Shown in pieces: positions 14,383 through 22,572 of a stretch of 64,000 bases of DNA (its first letter is position 1; each line of letters begins with the position of its first letter). The notes beneath the pieces were generated by a model that saw nothing but the letters and a program-made list of their open reading frames with translations, made no database searches and was not told the origin of the DNA. This stretch comes from Pseudomonas mucoides (GTDB taxonomy: Bacteria; Pseudomonadota; Gammaproteobacteria; Pseudomonadales; Pseudomonadaceae). The stretch spans positions 1 through 64,000 of the forward strand of contig NZ_JACOPW010000013.1 of the NCBI RefSeq assembly GCF_015461845.1. Direction: 5' to 3'. Made by a program: the position numbers and the translations under genes.

Positions 14383-15564
14383 CTAAGGATTCTGACTCTC
14401 TTGAATTCGCTCAATGATTACCTGGTGGCGGGAGAAGTTTCGGATCATGTAGTTGACCGTCAGCAGAGTTGCCGTGTACCCAAGACTAACGCCGATCGTG
14501 CCTGCAATAAGCAAGGGCCAGTCGTAGGGGGCTTGAGAAAAGAGTGTCAGCGCGGCGAGCAAGCTACCCAGCGTTAAGCTGGCCCCTAGATGTACCGCAT
14601 TTCGCGGGCGGCTTACCCAAGGCCACTTTATGCGCAGCATAATCAGAGCGAAAACTGTGAGGAAGTAGAGCAGGATTAGGGGTGTCAACCGGTGTGCCTC
14701 AAGAAAGCTCTGACTCACACTCCAAACTAGCAGTAACGCCATCACCCCAATAGGCACCAGGTGATATTTGGCTCCTTTGGTGTCCCAGAGAGATGTGAGT
14801 ATCGAGGATACTGTGGCCACGATCCCAGCCATGCTGAGCGCGACTAACAGCATCTGAGCGCCCCCTGTAAACCCGCCAGTCTGGAAGGCAATGCCACCCA
14901 CTGCGGTGAGCCCCCCACCGATGAGTGCGATGGATCGAGTAATCACCCGATTCAGACGCTGTGGGTCTCTGAGGGTTGTGCATGACTGCCGCGCGCGTTT
15001 TATTGTGGGACTGGACGTCCGATCAACATAGTCGATGGAGAAATTGGTTTCCGAATCTGTGTGCCGAGCCGCTTCAATAATGCTCTTGATCCCGTTTTGG
15101 CCTGCGTCCAGGCACGGCTGCGCAACTTGGGCACCTGCACCGATCGCAGTCGGGTGGGCAGTGACGTCGCTGATATCGACGGGTTTTCCGGGGAACACCT
15201 TGAGGCGCCAGCAGTGACTTTCAGTCAGGATTAGAAACGATGCGTCCTGATTATGGATTCCAAGAATAGCCGTTGCGTGGGCCGCGAGATCGGCCTCCAG
15301 CGGAGTTGAAGGCCTAGTGGTACCAGCAGGCAGGTTCCGGTCAAGCAGGTAGTCAACAATCAGGTTGCTTACTAGAACGTTTCCGGATGCGCCCACGGCG
15401 ACGATAGGCGAGAGCTCAAACGTGAGGGGTTTAACTGGGACCCAAAGCTTGGATTTCAGTGACCAATCCCGTTGGGCGATGTAGCCGGTCTGCACCATCG
15501 CTGCGCTGTCACTCACCAAAGTGTCGGCGCTGAGGGTTTTCAGATCCCATGTGATCGTTGTCAA
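14383..15564 (-). CDS. N-terminal-nucleophile (proteasome-like) hydrolase fused to a membrane domain
   Basis: This 393-residue protein begins MTTITWDLKTLSADTLVSD, the start typical of phage and plasmid proteasome-beta/HslV-like Ntn hydrolases: after Met removal an N-terminal Thr is exposed, an Asp follows at mature residue 13 (ADT) or 18, a Lys lies at 36-38 and an AVGASGN segment matches the conserved glycine turn near residue 54. From about residue 225 to 365 there are five or six hydrophobic segments, and the last 25 residues are charged and cytoplasmic. An Ntn fold tethered to the membrane is unusual, because usual family members are soluble and oligomeric. Peptidase or amidase activity is inferred, not shown. 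Confidence 0.6.
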   Translation of the reverse strand: MTTITWDLKTLSADTLVSDSAAMVQTGYIAQRDWSLKSKLWVPVKPLTFELSPIVAVGASGNVLVSNLIVDYLLDRNLPAGTTRPSTPLEADLAAHATAILGIHNQDASFLILTESHCWRLKVFPGKPVDISDVTAHPTAIGAGAQVAQPCLDAGQNGIKSIIEAARHTDSETNFSIDYVDRTSSPTIKRARQSCTTLRDPQRLNRVITRSIALIGGGLTAVGGIAFQTGGFTGGAQMLLVALSMAGIVATVSSILTSLWDTKGAKYHLVPIGVMALLLVWSVSQSFLEAHRLTPLILLYFLTVFALIMLRIKWPWVSRPRNAVHLGASLTLGSLLAALTLFSQAPYDWPLLIAGTIGVSLGYTATLLTVNYMIRNFSRHQVIIERIQESQNP

Positions 15565-15642
15565 AAAGCACCTGCGATGAAGTTGATGGGAAAGTTGACA
15601 CGGTCACTGAGGTGCCAGGTAGGGGCTGCTGCGGCTGGCCTG

Positions 15643-15873
15643 TTATTCAGCCGGGAAATATTCCAGAGTTTCTGTATCAAAGCGAGTGTTGATAGCGTTC
15701 ATTACCGCCTCTTCAAAGCTTTGGCCCTTCGCGTTGCACCAGCCGAAGCCTTCAACGTGCCAAACGGCGCGGTGTTGTTTGTAGGTGTGGTCGCGGTTGA
15801 AGTCGATTTGAACGGAAGCGAATCGACTCCGCTCATGCAACCACTCCCAGCATTTTTGCATATTGTTGGTCAT
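15643..15873 (-). CDS. Unrecognised 76-residue protein
   Basis: ATG 15873 follows AGGACA. An open frame extends 41 codons further but lacks a start with a ribosome site. The peptide is rich in Trp, Phe and His and has a compact alpha/beta look (strand, strand, helix). No family recognised. It sits 22 bp below 15896-16102 and 78 bp above the Ntn-hydrolase gene, all on one strand. Confidence 0.55.
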   Translation of the reverse strand: MTNNMQKCWEWLHERSRFASVQIDFNRDHTYKQHRAVWHVEGFGWCNAKGQSFEEAVMNAINTRFDTETLEYFPAE

Positions 15874-15895
15874 GATTTGTCCTGTCCGCGGCTGG

Positions 15896-16102
15896 TTATT
15901 GCGGTGCCGTATCCCGAAGTTGTGTGGTGCGGAACATAGTTGCAGATGCGAGGTGTGCCCAGTCCCGAGGTGTGACCTCGAGGCAGTCGCTTTCAAACAG
16001 CTGGTTGATGGTGTCGATTAGTGCGGAAAGAGCCTCCTCTGTTGGTGCGCTCTCTACGGCCTCAAGGGCCTCATCGAAGTCACAAAATGTCAGGGTGGCC
16101 AT
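15896..16102 (-). CDS. Acidic 68-residue helical protein
   Basis: An AAGGAA site precedes ATG 16102. The product is very acidic in the first 40 residues, nearly all helical and without Gly or Pro, as in small regulatory or adaptor proteins. No domain recognised. It lies between 16143-16376 and 15643-15873 in the transcript that begins at promoter 16405-16433. Confidence 0.55.
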   Translation of the reverse strand: MATLTFCDFDEALEAVESAPTEEALSALIDTINQLFESDCLEVTPRDWAHLASATMFRTTQLRDTAPQ

Positions 16103-16142
16103 TCCTTTTCCTTGTAGGCTGTTTGACTGGTTTCTTGTTGGT

Positions 16143-16376
16143 TCACACCCGCCGAACGATGTCGTTTATGCATTCGACATTCGAATAGAGGCGCCCGCTG
16201 CGATGCCAGCTTTCAGCGATCGCCGCACTATCCTCACCATAGAAGCCGTTGCAGTCGAAGCTGTGGCGCTGGGTTGCACGGACTACCGTGACGCGTTCGC
16301 CGCCCCGAGTGATGTACGCACCTGGTTCGGTGATGACTGCCGGAAGAGTTACGAGGGGCCAAAGGTAGACGGACAT
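16143..16376 (-). CDS. Unrecognised 77-residue protein with hydrophobic N-terminus
   Basis: The start is ATG 16376, which has GGAG eight bases upstream and lies 28 nt below the promoter hexamer. A longer frame would run through the promoter element and is rejected. Residues 1-18 are hydrophobic (MSVYLWPLVTLPAVITEP), perhaps a short membrane anchor or a buried strand. The rest is Arg/Ser/Glu-rich. It heads a probable multigene unit continuing through 15896-16102, 15643-15873 and the Ntn-hydrolase gene. Confidence 0.6.
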   Translation of the reverse strand: MSVYLWPLVTLPAVITEPGAYITRGGERVTVVRATQRHSFDCNGFYGEDSAAIAESWHRSGRLYSNVECINDIVRRV

Positions 16377-16404
16377 TGCGAGCACTCCATAAGCTGATGT
16401 GCCT

Positions 16405-16433
16405 ATGTTGTCAGCGACTGATGTGTGCCAGAA
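16405..16433 (-). promoter_or_regulatory. Conserved TTCTGG-17-CAACAT promoter element (copy 11)
   Basis: Minus strand: GCTTCTGGCACAC with hexamer CAACAT at 16405-16410, 28 nt before the start at 16376. Confidence 0.75.
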
Positions 16434-16625
16434 GCTACCAATGACGATAATTTCCATTCCCGCTGTGAGGGTGCGGCGATTTACGCCCGGTTCATTATCT
16501 TGGATCTGTCCTGATGAGATGAGATCCACCAACCGAACAGTCAGCTTTGGGGTGTCTGATGGTGGTGCAGCGCTACCGAAAGCCTGTCAGGGCAATATTT
16601 AACATTTCCCCAACAGGCGGTTCAG

Positions 16626-17798
16626 TTATGACTTAACGGAGTTGCGGGTAAGCCAGGTAGCCATAGAGATATCCTCAAGGGCGTATTCACCGCGGTTTGC
16701 CTTCCAGACCAGCTCTTTGTCCCGCAGCACGTCTAAGGCCTTCTGAACGTTCGGGGTTGAGGCGTTGGCGTCGACTTGTGCGAATTCGAGTTTACGGTTC
16801 ACGGCCTGAAATGTTTGATCTGAAAAGGGCACGAATGGCTGCTTGCTGATAGCACGCTCAGCCATGACCTCAAGAACCGCTTGTTGGATAGGGGAAAGCC
16901 CGTTAAAGGCGCTCTCGTAGTCACTCCAGACTCCTGCTTGGTGGTTCAGCGCGCCTGTGCGCAGTAACTCACCCAGGTTGCTTGCCTCGCCTAAACCGAC
17001 GCTTACCTCAGTGAGGAGTTGATTCAACATCTCAGGCCGGTGTCCAACAAGGTCGAATGCGTCAGCTAAATCCTCAACGCTAAACTGATTGCTGGATGCG
17101 AGGCGGGCATTCCAGATTTCCGTTGCGAACGCGACAAAGTCTTTTCCCAGCAATGGGAATGGAGTGATGTTGGCACCGTAGAAGGGCTGCTTGCTCTTGA
17201 GCACCAGGTTGGCCAGCTTGTCTCTACTCGAGCCGGTGAAGACTAGGCGCAGCCCGTCGTCCCCCACGCCGCTGTTGAGGTGATCACGCGCTGCCTTGAG
17301 AGCGAACATGGTGTTCAACCCACTCTCGCTGTTTAGGGCATGCTGAGCTTCGTCAATGATGAGTACGATCAATTGGCCTGAAACCTTGTGGAGTACGTCC
17401 AGCGCCTTTGCTAGGGTGGTACCGGCCGGCAAGTGGGGCTTTGAGAAATCCCAGCTGAGGGTCCGTAACAGGTTGATCTTCTCAATGCCGATCTTCTTGG
17501 CAGCCTTACTCACAGGGCTGTCGAATTCCCCCAAGGCAGACCCTATCACTCCAGCTATCAGTTCGGCCGGGTCAGTTTCGCGGTTGGCCCAAAGGTCGAC
17601 ATACACTGCCAGCCAGCCCCGCTTTTCACATTCGGGGATGAAATCGTTTCTGAGGAAAGTGCTCTTGCCAGTGCGCCGAGGCGCGGCCAGGAACAGGCCT
17701 GAGCTATAATCGACAAACGACTCGCCGGCGACATCTCGCGCCAGAGATTCTGCAAGCGCAGGGCGTTGGAAGATAGGGCGTTTCTGACTGATGCTCAT
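16626..17798 (-). CDS. AAA-type ATPase (STAND/archaeal-ATPase-like)
   Basis: This 390-residue protein has a P-loop AAPRRTGKST at residues 38-47 and a Walker B LIVLIIDEAQ at 143-152, followed by a sensor-type TGSSRDKL segment near 193. The C-terminal 120 residues look like winged-helix repeats. The overall plan matches AAA ATPases of the archaeal/MNS type that are common in mobile elements. The substrate is unknown; regulation of DNA or signalling of invasion are possible roles. Its promoter region contains a 41-bp nested palindrome (17810-17850), so it is probably autoregulated or repressed. It has none of the shared promoter elements. Confidence 0.75.
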   Translation of the reverse strand: MSISQKRPIFQRPALAESLARDVAGESFVDYSSGLFLAAPRRTGKSTFLRNDFIPECEKRGWLAVYVDLWANRETDPAELIAGVIGSALGEFDSPVSKAAKKIGIEKINLLRTLSWDFSKPHLPAGTTLAKALDVLHKVSGQLIVLIIDEAQHALNSESGLNTMFALKAARDHLNSGVGDDGLRLVFTGSSRDKLANLVLKSKQPFYGANITPFPLLGKDFVAFATEIWNARLASSNQFSVEDLADAFDLVGHRPEMLNQLLTEVSVGLGEASNLGELLRTGALNHQAGVWSDYESAFNGLSPIQQAVLEVMAERAISKQPFVPFSDQTFQAVNRKLEFAQVDANASTPNVQKALDVLRDKELVWKANRGEYALEDISMATWLTRNSVKS

Positions 17799-17809
17799 GC
17801 TATATCCTC

Positions 17810-17850
17810 AAATATCCGACAGACTATAATCTATAGTGTAGCGGATATTT
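17810..17850. promoter_or_regulatory. 41-bp nested palindrome, likely operator
   Basis: Outer arms AAATATCCG (17810-17818) and CGGATATTT (17842-17850) and inner arms ACTATA (17823-17828) and TATAGT (17832-17837) share one centre, with four-base gaps on both sides. TATAGT/TATAAT-like -10 sequences lie inside. A symmetrical repressor binding two concentric half-site pairs would cover the promoter of the AAA ATPase gene that starts 12 bp away. Confidence 0.75.
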
Positions 17851-17955
17851 CGAGATATTCAGAGTCAGCGTCCAAAGTCACCAGGCTACGGATGAGACTC
17901 TGGTCAAGCCTCGGTATGGCGGATAGACCGCGTCGACATTAACAGCCGCGCTCGA

Positions 17956-18333
17956 TCATCGCTTTAGCGCTGCGATCAGTTGAATTGTCGCGGTTGCTTT
18001 ACGGGAGCTGTGGATACACGACATTGCAACAGGTGCCACGGTGGCGACCACGACGGCGCAGCAGGCTGCCCACCCTCCAGCGACGTAGGTGCCAATTGCA
18101 GCCAACACCATCCCTACAACGAAATATGCCTCACGCCTGTTGAAAATGTTGGCAAAACCTTTGTTCTTTCGGGCCATTGCTTCAAGGGTCGATCTCAATT
18201 GCGCCTGCTCTTCAGGCCGCACCTGGTTAACCTTATTTTTAGCCGCTGAAATGGCTTGGTTCTTGTCGACGCGATACATCGAATAAAACTCAGCGTTCAT
18301 CCATACGATAAAGTCTTGTGAAGGGGTGCGCAT
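17956..18333 (-). CDS. Small membrane protein, two transmembrane segments
   Basis: The 125-residue product has a charged N-terminal domain with a Lys/Gln-rich helix (residues 20-60), two adjoining hydrophobic segments at about 68-85 and 88-107 with several Cys and Gly, and a short basic tail. No family recognised. The start at 18333 has no strong ribosome binding site. It lies upstream of the ATPase gene on the same strand, 157 bp away and across the palindromic operator, so it is probably separately transcribed. Confidence 0.5.
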   Translation of the reverse strand: MRTPSQDFIVWMNAEFYSMYRVDKNQAISAAKNKVNQVRPEEQAQLRSTLEAMARKNKGFANIFNRREAYFVVGMVLAAIGTYVAGGWAACCAVVVATVAPVAMSCIHSSRKATATIQLIAALKR

Positions 18334-18439
18334 TGGTGGGTTTAACTCCGTGGTGCGGGGTATGCCCGTTCTGAAACGTGCACTGCTCGCAAGATGATCT
18401 TAGGTGCTTTGCTTTTGAAGCCTTAACGAGACCAGGTTT

Positions 18440-18667
18440 TCAACCGTTTCGCAGGGCACGGTCGTGCTCGATCAGTGCAGCAGCTTTCGACTTGAGACGC
18501 CCCTCTGGCCAGGTCTCGCATTTTGACCGCAGCAAGAATCCCAGCCCGCGGAGGGTGGGTTTAGGGGTGTCGATGCCAAGATCCTGACAGACCCTGCAGG
18601 CCACGATTCCAGTATCGGGGAAGTATTTGACGATCGATGTCTTGTGGTTGCAGCAGGTGCATTCCAT
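18440..18667 (-). CDS. Small zinc-ribbon-like protein
   Basis: ATG 18667 follows AAGGA; a TTG two codons earlier is too close to it. The 75-residue product has Cys-Thr-Cys-Cys near its start and a Cys-x-x-Cys at residues 25-28 (ACRVCQ), a four-Cys pattern consistent with one bound zinc. The C-terminal half is basic. It could be a DNA- or RNA-binding adaptor. It is separated from neighbours by 70-100 bp on each side. Confidence 0.5.
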   Translation of the reverse strand: MECTCCNHKTSIVKYFPDTGIVACRVCQDLGIDTPKPTLRGLGFLLRSKCETWPEGRLKSKAAALIEHDRALRNG

Positions 18668-18738
18668 GTCCAATCATTCCTTTCAAGGCGCAAGCGCGGG
18701 TTTAGCAGGCTCCATTCACTTCACCATCCCAGGCTAGG

Positions 18739-19119
18739 TTATGGACGCTCGCCGTACTGCTTGGCGATTTCGGGGATATTGATGCGGGGTCTATTAGGGT
18801 CTTCGTTCACAAACAGGCCGTAGATGTGAGCGCTAGTTTTAGGTCCATGTTTCTCAGCGATGTTCTTCAGCATTCGTGAGCCGTGCCAGGGTTGCAGGTA
18901 CAGGTGCTCAGCCAATGCAATCGCTGCCGTAACAGCCATGTACGTAGTGAATCGCATCATCACCGACATGTGGTCAGTGACAGGCTCTAACGCTACATAG
19001 CACACCACAAAGCCCCCAACGTAGGCAGCCCAGCTTGCGGAGGCAAAGCCGATGGTGTTGAAAACCTTCCGCAACGCCTTCCGGCTTTTAGGGGCGGTTA
19101 CGCTGTCCTGCACACTCAT
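18739..19119 (-). CDS. Membrane protein with two hydrophobic segments
   Basis: The preferred start is ATG 19119 (MSVQDSV). A frame 37 codons longer exists but has no signal for translation. The 126-residue product has a Lys/Arg-rich N-terminus, two hydrophobic segments (about 22-45 and 55-73) and a polar C-terminal domain with a Trp-His-Gly-Ser patch. No domain recognised. It is divergent from the periplasmic protein at 19464-19907. Confidence 0.5.
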   Translation of the reverse strand: MSVQDSVTAPKSRKALRKVFNTIGFASASWAAYVGGFVVCYVALEPVTDHMSVMMRFTTYMAVTAAIALAEHLYLQPWHGSRMLKNIAEKHGPKTSAHIYGLFVNEDPNRPRINIPEIAKQYGERP

Positions 19120-19463
19120 TGGACCATTCCAGGTAGAAAGCAATTCGGTGATGTTGCAGTCGGGCACTACGCCTTGCAACCCAACTGGGGGCTTCCTTTT
19201 TCGCACCCAGCTTTCGCTACATTCCATCAAACGCTCTTGATGCTTCAGGCTTTACCTTGGGCTGATAAGGCGCTAAGTGACGGCGGCCGGGGAGCCATTT
19301 GGACTTCCGCCCGCACATAAAGTCCGTCTTGCTCGCGCTGCCTCAGTCATCGATTCCTCAGGTGGAATTTCAAGGGTGGGGTTTGCCTTGATGACGCTGG
19401 CCCGGGCGTTAAACTGCCGTACTGAGCTACATCCTCTAAAAGCCTATGTTTGAAGGATCACCA
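19120..19463. other. Divergent intergenic region (344 bp)
   Basis: This stretch separates two diverging genes and should hold both promoters. No copy of the shared element, no strong palindrome and no convincing small gene were seen. Confidence 0.5.
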
Positions 19464-19907
19464 ATGAAGAAAGCATTTTGGGGAATGGCACTGCTGGTTC
19501 TCGCAGCGCCGGCATTTGCGTCTACCAACGAGATCGCGATTCCGGCACTCACCCCTATCCCTTTCATCGTCAGCACTCCCGGAGACCTACTCTTCGGCGT
19601 CGTGAAGAACTGGGGTTCCTTGGGCGATGAGAAAGGCCCGATGACTAAGCTTGCAAGCCAAGTCGCGGATCAGCTACAGGAGAGTAAATGTGCGTTTAAT
19701 ATCCGGGTCTCCAGAGGAACAAATGGCCGGTTAAAAGCTCAGGAGGGGGTTGCAAACCTCGCCTGTGCGCAGGCTGACGGTTCCTTGATAGTGACAGAGA
19801 TGCCAGGCCTCATCTGGGACAAAGATGGGATTCTAGGACTAAAGAAAGGTGAGGTTGGCGAGAAAGGATTCTTCGTTATCACCACAGCTGCCCATATCCG
19901 CCAGTAA
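19464..19907 (+). CDS. Exported (periplasmic) protein, function unknown
   Basis: The ATG at 19464 is preceded by GAAGGA. The 147-residue product starts with a classic signal peptide (MKKAFWGMALLVLAAPAFAS, cleavage expected after AFA at 19). The mature part has two Cys residues about 25 apart that could form a disulfide, and a beta-rich C-terminal half. No family recognised. It precedes the HTH-repeat gene at 19944 by 36 bp on the plus strand, so they may form an operon. Confidence 0.65.
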   Translation: MKKAFWGMALLVLAAPAFASTNEIAIPALTPIPFIVSTPGDLLFGVVKNWGSLGDEKGPMTKLASQVADQLQESKCAFNIRVSRGTNGRLKAQEGVANLACAQADGSLIVTEMPGLIWDKDGILGLKKGEVGEKGFFVITTAAHIRQ

Positions 19908-19943
19908 ATAGCTCACACACACTAAAAGTAAATCGGGGACTGA

Positions 19944-20375
19944 GTGCCTGAGAACAGATTTGAATGGGGGGCAGAGGCAATCGCACTGTTGGGTGGGGTT
20001 TCCGATAGCGCACTGGCTGAACAGCTTGGTATTTCGCGTCACGCTGTCAGGTACAAACGAATCGCACTTGGCATTCCTGCTTGGAGGTATAGCGCCGGGG
20101 TTTTCTGGACACCGGAGCGAATTGCTCTACTCGGGAAGGAGTCGGATTTAGTTATCGCCTTCCGATTTGGACTTACTAAAAACGCGGTAGCCCGGATGCG
20201 TGAAAAGAAGAAAGTGCCGCTGTTGCGACATCAAAAGTTCTTTGACTGGACTGAGGACGCTATAAATCAACTCGGCACTTGCTCCGATCGGCTTCTAGCT
20301 GAGCGCCTCGGGTGTAGCGTAAGCACCGTTTATTTGAAGCGGAAACGGTTAGGGGTGCCTCTCCTTTCCGCTTGA
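19944..20375 (+). CDS. Tandem helix-turn-helix repeat protein (three modules)
   Basis: This 143-residue protein (GTG start at 19944) is built from three modules of about 45 residues. Each has W-x-x-(E)-x-I-x-x-LG-x-x-(S)D followed by an HTH: A-x-x-(F/L)-G-(I/L/C)-(S/T)-x-x-(A/T)-V and a basic turn ending in (G/K)-(I/V)-P. The module recalls Myb/trihelix-like or recombinase-type HTH units. Several modules in series should recognise a long DNA site. It is a paralogue of 22573-23208, and both flank the 689-residue gene. Regulatory or silencing function is inferred. Confidence 0.7.
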   Translation: MPENRFEWGAEAIALLGGVSDSALAEQLGISRHAVRYKRIALGIPAWRYSAGVFWTPERIALLGKESDLVIAFRFGLTKNAVARMREKKKVPLLRHQKFFDWTEDAINQLGTCSDRLLAERLGCSVSTVYLKRKRLGVPLLSA

Positions 20376-20400
20376 TTGTGAAGCTGCTGCGCAGGACCAC

Positions 20401-22470
20401 TCAGCACGTCAGCCCTTCGGTGTGCGAAGCTAGGCCGCCCTCCAATCCCCATTGTACAAGTGCCCCGGGAGTGGGCGTGGTAAGCCCGTGCGCCGCGCGG
20501 TAGGCCTTGAATGCTTTGAAGCTGACGGGCAAGCGGAACCTCAGTGTCAGACCTGCCCATGGGTTCCGAATCCTACTTAGAGGATCCAGTCGGGTGAGGA
20601 TGTGGTTCCCCGTGTAGATATCCAATCCTCGGGAATGAAGTTCAGCCGGGATGTCTGCAAGAGAAAGGCCGGTAAGGACCTTGATGTCGTGGATGGTGTC
20701 GGTACTCACGGTGATGAACAGATTGGCCTGCACGTGCTCCCCAGGCTGAAGGTAGCAATCCCACTGAAATGCCGCTCTGTTAGTGACACCAATGAAGTGC
20801 TCCAGGCGCACCTTGTCGCGGCGGTCGGGGGCGTGCTGCTTGCTGGGTGGCTCGTAGATATACCCAATGTGTCGCATGTTGGTGCCGTTCACGCCCATCA
20901 TTGGGCGGCCACTCTCCGTACGAGGCAGACGGAATCGTGCATGGTTGGCTAGCAGTAGGTCATCCAGGATCGCGGGCAGATTCTTGGCCACGGCCTTGTA
21001 GAACCATTCCTGCACTTGAATCTGCCGGTGAGCGTAGTCTGCAGCTGCAAGGCCCCGGATAATTTCGACCTGGTTGTGACGTGCCGTGTAGTGGGCGTCA
21101 GCGATGATGCGCTCCGGGGTGTCCAGGGTGTTCATCGCAATCGACTTCAATTCAGCCACGAACAGCCCCTTGCCCGGCTCGCCGTGGTTCATGGTCAGTT
21201 CGCCTTGCCCATCCATGCCAATCTGGAGCTGGCCGGCCTGTATCACTGTCTCAGGGATGTACAGGCATTCCGCGGGCACTGCGGCGGCGAATCGATCTTC
21301 CATCCAGAGGTTCGGATTGGCGCACGTTTCCCACTGTGGCTCAGTTTGATAGAACCATGCGGCCGTCAGATCCTTGCTGGCGCGTGTAACCAGATCCAGC
21401 TTTCGGCCAGCAAGCGCTGGGAGCTGATCACCACTCTCTGCAAGTTTGTGCCCGAGGCTCAACATTGAACCTGTTGCGAGCAATGGCTCGGACTTGCCTT
21501 GGTCGAAGTAGCGTGCGCGGCATTGGTCGATAAACAGCTGAAGCCAGAGCAACTCGCGGTCATCCAGCTCGCTGATGTCCGCCAGGACCGGCAGTCCGGC
21601 CGCGGCGGGTAGGTTGGTTGCGCGCGGCTCACTCTCCAGGGCTGTCCGGCCCCGGTCCATCCACTGAATCTTGAGCAGGGAATAGGGAAAGTGACTGCCA
21701 TCGATAAGCTGGGCGTTGAACCGATCGTTGCGTGCCTGCATGCGTTCTTCTTGGAGAGGGTGCTCGAACTTGCCTTTGTCGGTCAGCGCCAGGATGCGTG
21801 AGCCGGTGCGCACCACCATGACGAAGTAACTACTAGCGATGCTTTTGCCTCGGATGACACACAGGGAGAACCCCGTGGGTATTTGGTGGGCATGAACCAG
21901 CAGGTCTTCGATACGTCCGATGTCGTAGATGTTTCGTCCAAGCTTCGCTTCCCCTGCTGGGGCCGGAACACCGTCCTTGATCATTAGGCGTGTCAGCCGG
22001 TCGATGCTGTGAAGCGCGTCGAGGCCAACACCTCCGGCCTGTGTAGCGACAAACTCCAGTGTCTCAGCGGAGAGTGCTGATCTGTCCAGATTTCGGTAGA
22101 AGGCCAGTGAGCCTTGAGCATAGTCCAGGTACTCATCATGTAGCCTGCCTATGGCTGAATCTGCGAACAGTGCATCCAGTTCGCTCATAGCCTCCAGCAT
22201 GGTTGATATGCGTTCTGAGCCGCTCCGGTACTCACTGAGGGGAAAGGTCGCCGCTCTGGCATAGAGGGGCATCTGTGAGCGTATGAGCAGGGTGACGATG
22301 GCTTCGTCCCCTGTCTTGATCGCCGCGTTGATTTCTTTGTTGGCGTAGTAGAGGCTAAAGCCATCTAAGTCCGAACCAAAACTGAGGCTCTCAACTGGCT
22401 TACCGGTCAGGCGTTCCCACAGCACAAGTGCTGTTTCGCCGGGTCGCTGGGGCAGGGTGTATTGGCTCAT
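20401..22470 (-). CDS. Large unrecognised 689-residue protein
   Basis: This is the longest accessory gene and has no recognised domain. The N-terminal 100 residues are mixed, and a basic/aromatic core follows (residues 170-300, with IRGKSIASSYFVMVVRTGSR). Around residue 440 there is an AELKSIAM segment, and the C-terminal 200 residues carry many aromatic and Arg residues. There is no signal peptide or membrane span. Length and mixed alpha/beta composition suggest an enzyme. The gene has its own copy of the shared promoter with an unusually long 55-nt leader and is flanked by the two tandem-HTH genes. Confidence 0.65.
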   Translation of the reverse strand: MSQYTLPQRPGETALVLWERLTGKPVESLSFGSDLDGFSLYYANKEINAAIKTGDEAIVTLLIRSQMPLYARAATFPLSEYRSGSERISTMLEAMSELDALFADSAIGRLHDEYLDYAQGSLAFYRNLDRSALSAETLEFVATQAGGVGLDALHSIDRLTRLMIKDGVPAPAGEAKLGRNIYDIGRIEDLLVHAHQIPTGFSLCVIRGKSIASSYFVMVVRTGSRILALTDKGKFEHPLQEERMQARNDRFNAQLIDGSHFPYSLLKIQWMDRGRTALESEPRATNLPAAAGLPVLADISELDDRELLWLQLFIDQCRARYFDQGKSEPLLATGSMLSLGHKLAESGDQLPALAGRKLDLVTRASKDLTAAWFYQTEPQWETCANPNLWMEDRFAAAVPAECLYIPETVIQAGQLQIGMDGQGELTMNHGEPGKGLFVAELKSIAMNTLDTPERIIADAHYTARHNQVEIIRGLAAADYAHRQIQVQEWFYKAVAKNLPAILDDLLLANHARFRLPRTESGRPMMGVNGTNMRHIGYIYEPPSKQHAPDRRDKVRLEHFIGVTNRAAFQWDCYLQPGEHVQANLFITVSTDTIHDIKVLTGLSLADIPAELHSRGLDIYTGNHILTRLDPLSRIRNPWAGLTLRFRLPVSFKAFKAYRAAHGLTTPTPGALVQWGLEGGLASHTEGLTC

Positions 22471-22525
22471 GCATGGACTCGCTGGATCGTTGGGTGTGCC
22501 CTCGAGGGGCTTCTACAATGAGTCC

Positions 22526-22554
22526 AGTCTGATGTTATAGCTGGCGTGCCAGAA
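22526..22554 (-). promoter_or_regulatory. Conserved TTCTGG-17-CAGACT promoter element (copy 12)
   Basis: Minus strand: GGTTCTGGCACGC with hexamer CAGACT at 22526-22531. The leader to the start at 22470 is 55 nt, the longest of the set. A TATAAC overlaps the spacer. Confidence 0.7.
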
Positions 22555-22572
22555 CCTAATGCGTTATCGGCG

